Source of the DNA: a bacterium | GTDB lineage: Bacteria > Planctomycetota > JACOTG01 > JAUIME01 | NCBI GenBank assembly: GCA_030433195.1 | Contig: JAUIME010000085.1 | Span: 1 to 11,813, forward strand | DNA: 11,813 nt | Direction of reading: 5' to 3' | Shown: positions 7,739 through 11,813 of the stretch, piece after piece | Layout of the letters: every line of letters starts with the position of its first letter | How positions within the stretch are numbered: position 1 is the first letter of the stretch | The notes under the pieces: generated by a model | What the model was told of the DNA's origin: nothing | Seen by the model: only the letters and a program-made list of their open reading frames with translations | Database searches by the model: none | Made by a program: the position numbers and the translations under genes

Positions 7739-8695
7739 TCAGAGCCAGGGCGGATTCGAAGGGAACGACGCCTTGCGGAAGTCGCTTTCCACTTCGGCCA
7801 GCCCCGACGTCAAGAGCGTGTGGACGGGATCTTCCGCGATCGACTCCCCGTTCAACAAGCGACGCAGGTAGTCGCGGAACGGCGCGCTCGTGACCGCCCC
7901 CGAGTCGTCGCGCACGGTGCGTGTGTCCTCCCGCACCCACATCAGGTACAGGAACCACATGCCGAGCTGCGCGAAGTGGTCGGGCGTGTACTGGGACATG
8001 CTCGCGCTCTTGAGATTCGCGAGCGGGATGAAGCGGGACGCGTCTTGCGAGATCACGTTCCAGCGATCGAGGCTGTTCTTGTAGTCCCAGTGGATCTCGT
8101 AATAGCACGCGAGCCCCTCGTCGATCCAAAGCGGCGCCGCGACCGGAAACGCACGATCGAGATAAGCGCTCAACGCGCCGTGCGTCGCGAGCTGACGCCC
8201 GTAGATTTCATTGCGCTCGGCGTACGTGATGACGGCGCGGGCGGCATCTTGCCCCGCGTAGAAGCACCCGTACTTCGACGAGTGGTCGCCGCCGAGATTC
8301 TCGCCCTGCACGTTGTATCCGGAGATGTCGGGCAGGATCCAGATCGGGATGCGATCGCCTTCGGGAATCGATCCGCCGAGATCGTAGCGGAACCACGACA
8401 GCATGCCTTCGAGTCCGCGCGCGACGGCTTCCCCGAACGCATGGCTCTTCGTCGTGCGGACCGTGAAATGCTGCGACGAAACCACCCACGCGTTCTCCCA
8501 CCTCGATCGATCGACCCAGATGCGGGCCGCCGCTTCGAGCCGTGGCTGGACGCGCTCGATCGCGCGTTCGACGGCTCTGTCGTACGGCGGGGACGCGTCC
8601 GCCCTCCCCGCGCCTGCGAGCGCGAGCAACACCGACATCGTCACGGTGGCGGGCCTTCGAACGGTCCACGGCGATCGGCTTGGGGCGGACGTCAT
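7739..8695 (-). CDS. Secreted gluzincin-like (peptidase MA / DUF1570-like) protein with degenerate active site
   Basis: This 318-residue protein begins with a signal peptide: basic WTVRR, hydrophobic TVTMSVLLALAGAG and a likely cut after ADA (about residue 34). The middle follows the pattern of secreted peptidase-MA-like proteins: HFTVRTTKS (76-84), then IPIWILPD (116-123), a Tyr/Gly-rich loop, and APLWIDEGLACYYE (187-200), which normally carries the third zinc ligand (Glu). Where HEXXH is expected, 15 to 20 residues earlier, the sequence is HGALS (172-176). The first His remains, but the catalytic Glu and second His are gone. Proteolysis is therefore unlikely, and the protein may be a binding or structural derivative. 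The family assignment rests on the pattern and is moderate. The ATG at 8693-8695 has GGAG with 8-nt spacing; the longer open frame upstream has no such support. The gene ends 30 bp from the convergent kinase gene. Confidence 0.65.
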   Translation of the reverse strand: MTSAPSRSPWTVRRPATVTMSVLLALAGAGRADASPPYDRAVERAIERVQPRLEAAARIWVDRSRWENAWVVSSQHFTVRTTKSHAFGEAVARGLEGMLSWFRYDLGGSIPEGDRIPIWILPDISGYNVQGENLGGDHSSKYGCFYAGQDAARAVITYAERNEIYGRQLATHGALSAYLDRAFPVAAPLWIDEGLACYYEIHWDYKNSLDRWNVISQDASRFIPLANLKSASMSQYTPDHFAQLGMWFLYLMWVREDTRTVRDDSGAVTSAPFRDYLRRLLNGESIAEDPVHTLLTSGLAEVESDFRKASFPSNPPWL

Positions 8696-8735
8696 GCGAC
8701 GGTCTCCATCTCCATCGGGGGCTTTCGGACGGCGG

Positions 8736-8750
8736 CGCGCATCGTGCGCG
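8736..8750 (-). other. Hairpin in the leader of the gluzincin-like gene
   Basis: CGCGCA-CGA-TGCGCG forms a perfect 6-bp stem with a 3-nt loop. If transcription starts from the TATAGT box it would form within the first nucleotides of the mRNA, which often stabilises a transcript. No T-tract follows, so it is not a typical terminator of the preceding phosphatase gene. Confidence 0.3.
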
Positions 8751-8761
8751 ACACCGACTCC

Positions 8762-8767
8762 ACTATA
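8762..8767 (-). promoter_or_regulatory. Candidate -10 box (TATAGT) for the gluzincin-like gene
   Basis: On the minus strand TATAGT matches the -10 consensus at five of six positions. It lies in the 110-bp gap after the phosphatase gene, about 65 nt ahead of the ATG at 8695. The -35 is weak (TGGCCG at plus 8785-8790, 17-nt spacing). It suggests the gene is transcribed separately from the phosphatase gene upstream. Confidence 0.35.
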
Positions 8768-8805
8768 CGAGCGGCGTGAACCCTCGGCCAGGCGGATTTT
8801 CCGCG

Positions 8806-10098
8806 TCAATCGCCGTCCGCGGCCGATTCCGTCTTCTCGCGCCGCCGAACGACGACGACCGTCTGGTCGTCTTCCTGGATGCCCTTGGAATACTCGCGCA
8901 CCTCGGCCAGCAGCCGTTCGGCGATCGTCTGCGCCGACTCGCTGCGCCACTCGAGAAGCCGCTCGTGGATCCGCTGGTCCCCGAAGACCTCGCCCCCCGC
9001 CCGCGCTTCGTTGATCCCGTCCGTGAAGATGCAGACGACATCACCCGGATCGATCCGGCACACTCCGCGCGCGTAGACGGCCCCCGGATGGATCCCGAGA
9101 ACGGGTCCGCCTTCTTTGAGGGTCACGACCTCGTCGGACCGCACGAGAAGCCCGGTGTGACCGGCCGTCGTGTAGATCATCTGGTCGAGGCGATCGATCT
9201 CGCCGTAGAACAGCGAGATGAACCGACCGAGCGGCGCCTGTTCGCAGACGATCCGGTTGATGCGAGCGATCATGCGCGTCGGCTTGATCTCGCCGATGAT
9301 CGCCATGTGCACGGCCGTGCGGATGTCGCGCGCCATGAGCGCAGCGGGCAGTCCGTGCCCCGACGCGTCCGCGACCACGACCGCGAGGTTGTCGCCCTCG
9401 ACGTCGACGAAATCGAAGAGGTCGCCCCCCACGCGCTCCCGATCGGCCGGGATCGAACGCCCGAAGATGTCGTAGTCGCGGTAGCGCGGCATCTCTTTCG
9501 GGAGGATGCTCGTCTGGATGTCGGCCGTCTCGTTGACGATCCACTCGAAGTGGTCGGCCTCGAGCCGCCGGTTGATCGCATGGCGCAAGATGCCGAGGAA
9601 GCCGACGATCTCCTCGCGATCGTCGAAGTCCTGCGAGGTCACGTCGAGCGACAAGACGTAACGCCCCTTGTCGCCGAACGCGATCGCGGCATAGTCGTCG
9701 ACCCCGAGGTCTCGCTCGAGCGCCTTGTTGTAGCCGGGGTCGGAACGCTCTACGAATGCGAGCCCCTCGGCGACCACCCGCCGCAAGACCTCCTCACTGG
9801 CCGCCAGGCGATAGTCCTTGGCGATCTCCTTGCGGCCCCCGTAGCGATCGATGAGCTTGTACTCGTCGCCGACGCGCGTCCACAAACGCCCGCCGATCAC
9901 GGGGATCTCAGGCTCGTCGACGAGGGAACGCAGGATCCGCTCGAGATTCTCGACGGGATCCTTCGTCGCTTGCAGCTCGTTGATCGCCTCGATGAGGTTG
10001 CGATGGAGGACCCGCGCATCGAGCACGGACGACCTCGTCGGTCGGTGCGGATCGGGCGGCGCGGGGGTGGCTGGATGGTCCAATGCGGGAGGCTCCAT
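8806..10098 (-). CDS. GAF-like/SpoIIE-type (PPM family) serine phosphatase
   Basis: At 430 residues it matches RsbU/SpoIIE-like regulators. Residues 1-25 are a Pro-rich lead. About 28-180 looks like a GAF-type sensory domain, with the helix LHRNLIEAINELQ (31-43), GGRLWTRVGDEYKLIDRYGG and YVLSLDV. A linker helix (180-200) ends in the typical QTSILPKEMP (195-204). The phosphatase domain (about 205-420) keeps its metal-binding acids: VGGDLFDF (D226), VADASGHGLPAALM (D244), FTDGINEAR (D360) and EDDQTVVVV (D410, D411). It should therefore be active on phosphoserine/threonine proteins, classically anti-sigma antagonists. No sigma, anti-sigma or STAS gene lies beside it. The ATG (10096-10098) lacks an evident ribosome site. 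An extended -10 promoter sits about 35 nt upstream. The nearby Ser/Thr kinase could be a functional opponent, but that is conjecture. Confidence 0.9.
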   Translation of the reverse strand: MEPPALDHPATPAPPDPHRPTRSSVLDARVLHRNLIEAINELQATKDPVENLERILRSLVDEPEIPVIGGRLWTRVGDEYKLIDRYGGRKEIAKDYRLAASEEVLRRVVAEGLAFVERSDPGYNKALERDLGVDDYAAIAFGDKGRYVLSLDVTSQDFDDREEIVGFLGILRHAINRRLEADHFEWIVNETADIQTSILPKEMPRYRDYDIFGRSIPADRERVGGDLFDFVDVEGDNLAVVVADASGHGLPAALMARDIRTAVHMAIIGEIKPTRMIARINRIVCEQAPLGRFISLFYGEIDRLDQMIYTTAGHTGLLVRSDEVVTLKEGGPVLGIHPGAVYARGVCRIDPGDVVCIFTDGINEARAGGEVFGDQRIHERLLEWRSESAQTIAERLLAEVREYSKGIQEDDQTVVVVRRREKTESAADGD

Positions 10099-10131
10099 GG
10101 TGATGCGGCGTGTGATTCATCCCCTCGGGCG

Positions 10132-10140
10132 AGTATAGCA
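10132..10140 (-). promoter_or_regulatory. Extended -10 promoter (TGCTATACT) for the phosphatase gene
   Basis: The minus strand reads TGC-TATACT: a TATACT box with five of six matches and the TGn extension. No -35 hexamer is recognisable at the usual spacing, as is common for extended -10 promoters. Transcription would begin near 10125, leaving a leader of about 27 nt before the ATG at 10098. Confidence 0.5.
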
Positions 10141-10224
10141 GTCCGGATCGGGACTCCGGCCTGCGGCAGCGCGTCGCGCCCGCCCGCAAGCGTCTCCCCG
10201 AAACGCTCGGCGACACGGCCGCTT

Positions 10225-10233
10225 TGCTAGAAT
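10225..10233 (+). promoter_or_regulatory. Extended -10 promoter (TGCTAGAAT) for pyrE
   Basis: TGC-TAGAAT is a five-of-six -10 box with the TGn extension and no clear -35. Transcription would start near 10240, about 24 nt before the pyrE ATG at 10264. Such a short leader leaves no room for a pyrimidine-responsive attenuator. Confidence 0.5.
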
Positions 10234-10263
10234 CCGGGCATTCCAGTGCAACGGAGATCGACG

Positions 10264-10860
10264 ATGACCACTCCCGAAAACCGCCGCAGCCGGCTGCTCG
10301 ACGTCCTGATCGAACAGTCGCTTCGTTTCGGTACGTTCACGCTCGCGTCCGGCGCGACGAGCGACTACTACATCGACGGCAAGCACACGACCCTGCACCC
10401 CGAGGGTCTCTGCTGCCTCTCGCACCTGCTGCTCGATCGCATCGACGCGTTGACCGACCCGATCGACGCGATCGGCGGCGTGACACTCGGAGGCGACCCG
10501 ATCGTCGGCGCGATGGCGGCGCTCAGCTTCGAGCGCGGCAAGCCCCGTCGCGCGTTCATCATCCGCAAGGCCGTCAAGGAGCACGGCACCGGCCGTCTCA
10601 TCGAGGGAATCGAACTCGGCGGATCAATGCGCGTCGCGATCATCGAAGACGTCGTGTCGACCGGGGGCTCGGCGCTGCGTGCGGCCGACTCGGTTCGCGC
10701 GACGGGTGCCAAGGTGACGCATGCGTTCGCGGTCGTCGACCGGGACATGGGCGCCGAAACGGCATTCCGCGACGCCGGAATCGAGTACCAGGCCCTGTTC
10801 ACGAAGGACGAGCTGCTCGATCACGCCGAGAACCGCGGTCTTCGCCCCAGCGCCCGCTGA
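10264..10860 (+). CDS. pyrE: Orotate phosphoribosyltransferase
   Basis: The enzyme joins orotate to PRPP to form orotidine 5'-monophosphate, the fifth step of de novo UMP synthesis, in the cytoplasm. At 198 residues it has the usual length. FGTFTLASGATSDYYIDGK (22-40) is the typical N-terminal substrate region. RKAVKEHGTG matches the flexible-loop RKxxKxHG that holds catalytic Lys and His. VAIIEDVVSTGGSAL (124-138) is the PRPP-binding motif, with the acidic pair E128-D129. GGVTLGGDPI is the mid-protein loop that precedes it. ATG at 10264 is chosen over the in-frame GTG at 10246 because GGAG (10253-10256) sits 7 nt before the ATG. It is transcribed alone from an extended -10 promoter, divergent from the phosphatase gene, with no other pyrimidine gene in the window. 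Confidence 0.95.
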   Translation: MTTPENRRSRLLDVLIEQSLRFGTFTLASGATSDYYIDGKHTTLHPEGLCCLSHLLLDRIDALTDPIDAIGGVTLGGDPIVGAMAALSFERGKPRRAFIIRKAVKEHGTGRLIEGIELGGSMRVAIIEDVVSTGGSALRAADSVRATGAKVTHAFAVVDRDMGAETAFRDAGIEYQALFTKDELLDHAENRGLRPSAR

Positions 10861-10870
10861 TTCGAGGCAC

Positions 10871-10907
10871 GCACGTCCCGCGGTCGTGCGCTAAAGCTGG
10901 CGAGCTT
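10871..10907. terminator. Tandem hairpins between convergent pyrE and TPR genes (possible bidirectional terminator)
   Basis: Two perfect 5-bp stems lie in the 57-bp gap between the stop codons. GCACG/CGTGC pairs 10871-10875 with 10885-10889 around a 9-nt loop. AAGCT-GGCG-AGCTT pairs 10894-10898 with 10903-10907. Neither is followed by a T-run on either strand, so intrinsic termination is weakly supported. Position is the main argument. Confidence 0.3.
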
Positions 10908-10917
10908 CAGCGACGAA

Positions 10918-11784
10918 CTACTCGTCGATCTCCATGAGAAGCTGGAACGCCCGTCGGCCCGCGTCGCCGTGCGGGTCGAGCTCGACGGCACGGCGGCAGT
11001 GCGTGCGCGCCTTCTCGTTCTGCCCCTCGTGGAAGTAGCAGTTCCCGAGCGTGTAGTGACCCCACGCGTCCTCGGGCGCCACCTTGAGCTGGATCTCGAG
11101 CTGCTCGATCGCGCGCTTCCAATCCTGCTGGCCCGCGTAGATCCGACCGAGACCACGGCATGCCCAGTAGTAGTCCGGATCGATCCGCTGCGCGTGACTG
11201 AAGTAGCGGATCGCCTTCGGGATCATGCCCTTCTCTTCGTATCCGATCGCGAGGTTCGCGTAGACGTCCTTGTTCTCGTGATTCCACCGGCGCGAGACGT
11301 GCCACTTGCGAATCGCTTCGTCGACCTGATTGAGGTTCGCGTGACACAGGCCGAGCTCGGCGTACGCGTCTGCGAGCGTCTCGCTGTCGATGAGGAAGTG
11401 CACGGCCTGCTCGTAGTAGTGGATCGCGGTCTGCAGGTCCTTGGCTTCCTTGTAGAGGTAGCCGATGTTGCGGTACGCGTGCCCGAGACACGGATCGTGG
11501 CGCACGGCGCGCTTGTACAGCGCGAGCTTGTCTTCGCGGCGTGTCGCCATGCGTCGCGCGCGAACGAAGTAGCGCAGCGCCTCGAACGATCGCGTGAGTG
11601 GATGCCGGAGGCGGTATTCGTAGTACTTGCGTCGATCGGGACCCGAGAGGTAGCGGATCGAGAGCCTTCGCTTGATGGCGAGGAACGCGCGCTTGCCGAA
11701 CGCCATGAGCTCGTCGACGTCGACGAGGAAGCGCTCGGGCTCCAAAGCGCTCGCGACGTTGCGAACAAGCGCGTCCATGGTCAC
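10918..11784 (-). CDS. TPR-repeat protein, possibly continuing beyond the right edge
   Basis: At least 288 residues. The N-terminal about 85 residues are helical and basic (KRAFLAIKRRLSIRYLSGP), with no signal peptide or membrane span visible. From about residue 85 to the end there are five or six TPR pairs, e.g. GHAYRNIGYLYKEAKDLQTA, DVYANLAIGYEEKGMIPKAI and WGHYTLGNCYFHEGQNEKAR, each with the usual small residue and A/P spacing. TPRs form a scaffold for protein binding; no enzyme motif is present, so the partner is unknown. GTG at 11782-11784 has AAGG 8 nt upstream; the ATG at 11776-11778 is an alternative. The frame stays open to the window edge, and its codons there all end in G or C, like true coding sequence, so the gene may be 5'-truncated. 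It converges on pyrE and is not obviously linked to it in function. Confidence 0.8.
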   Translation of the reverse strand: MTMDALVRNVASALEPERFLVDVDELMAFGKRAFLAIKRRLSIRYLSGPDRRKYYEYRLRHPLTRSFEALRYFVRARRMATRREDKLALYKRAVRHDPCLGHAYRNIGYLYKEAKDLQTAIHYYEQAVHFLIDSETLADAYAELGLCHANLNQVDEAIRKWHVSRRWNHENKDVYANLAIGYEEKGMIPKAIRYFSHAQRIDPDYYWACRGLGRIYAGQQDWKRAIEQLEIQLKVAPEDAWGHYTLGNCYFHEGQNEKARTHCRRAVELDPHGDAGRRAFQLLMEIDE

Positions 11785-11813
11785 GACGTCGACCTTGCGG
11801 CCCTCGATGGTGC

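Noticed and set aside
8542..10230. A 562-codon plus-strand open frame over the phosphatase gene
   Set aside because: Codon-aligned shadow of the phosphatase gene, whose metal-binding motifs are intact. It also runs through the divergent promoter region.
10246..10263. GTG at 10246 as the pyrE start
   Set aside because: GGAG (10253-10256) lies inside this extension and is ideally spaced for the ATG at 10264, where PyrE homologues normally begin.

Overview
This is a GC-rich chromosomal window (roughly two-thirds G+C by eye). Its genes strongly avoid TTA, CTA and TCA codons and many lack a clear Shine-Dalgarno site. The gene content fits a diderm bacterium with large signalling repertoires: a Ser/Thr kinase fused to TPRs, a GAF-SpoIIE phosphatase, a secreted gluzincin-like protein and a large YfhO-type membrane protein. 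Planctomycetota or a neighbouring phylum is my best guess, but there is no rRNA or other marker, so this is weak. I see no mobile element, CRISPR array, tRNA or sign of recent transfer.

Left part (1-4822), envelope glycan genes. The 5' end of a family 2 glycosyltransferase runs leftward off the window. Divergent from it is a 1131-residue YfhO-family polytopic protein (439-3834). A nucleotide-sugar epimerase/dehydratase (3815-4822, minus) converges on the YfhO gene and overlaps it by 20 bp. A GT2 enzyme beside YfhO resembles the CsbB/YfhO arrangement, in which one enzyme makes a lipid-linked sugar and the other transfers it outside the membrane. The epimerase could supply the nucleotide sugar.

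Middle part (4823-10098), signalling genes. A 576-bp gap precedes a Ser/Thr kinase with one membrane span and a TPR-rich C-terminal half (5399-7708). Converging on it are two minus-strand genes, each with its own candidate promoter: a secreted gluzincin-like protein that has lost its HEXXH residues (7739-8695) and a GAF-like/SpoIIE-type PPM phosphatase with intact metal ligands (8806-10098). Kinase and phosphatase could act in opposition, but only their proximity suggests it.

Right part (10099-11813). A divergent promoter region with two extended -10 elements separates the phosphatase gene from pyrE (10264-10860), the orotate phosphoribosyltransferase of pyrimidine synthesis. A minus-strand TPR protein converges on pyrE and may begin beyond the right edge.

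I did not find a convincing new multi-gene system. The points most worth checking are the frame break at the start of the GT2 gene (a G6 tract), the extra beta-rich domain in YfhO, the degenerate peptidase and the structured GT2-YfhO intergenic region.
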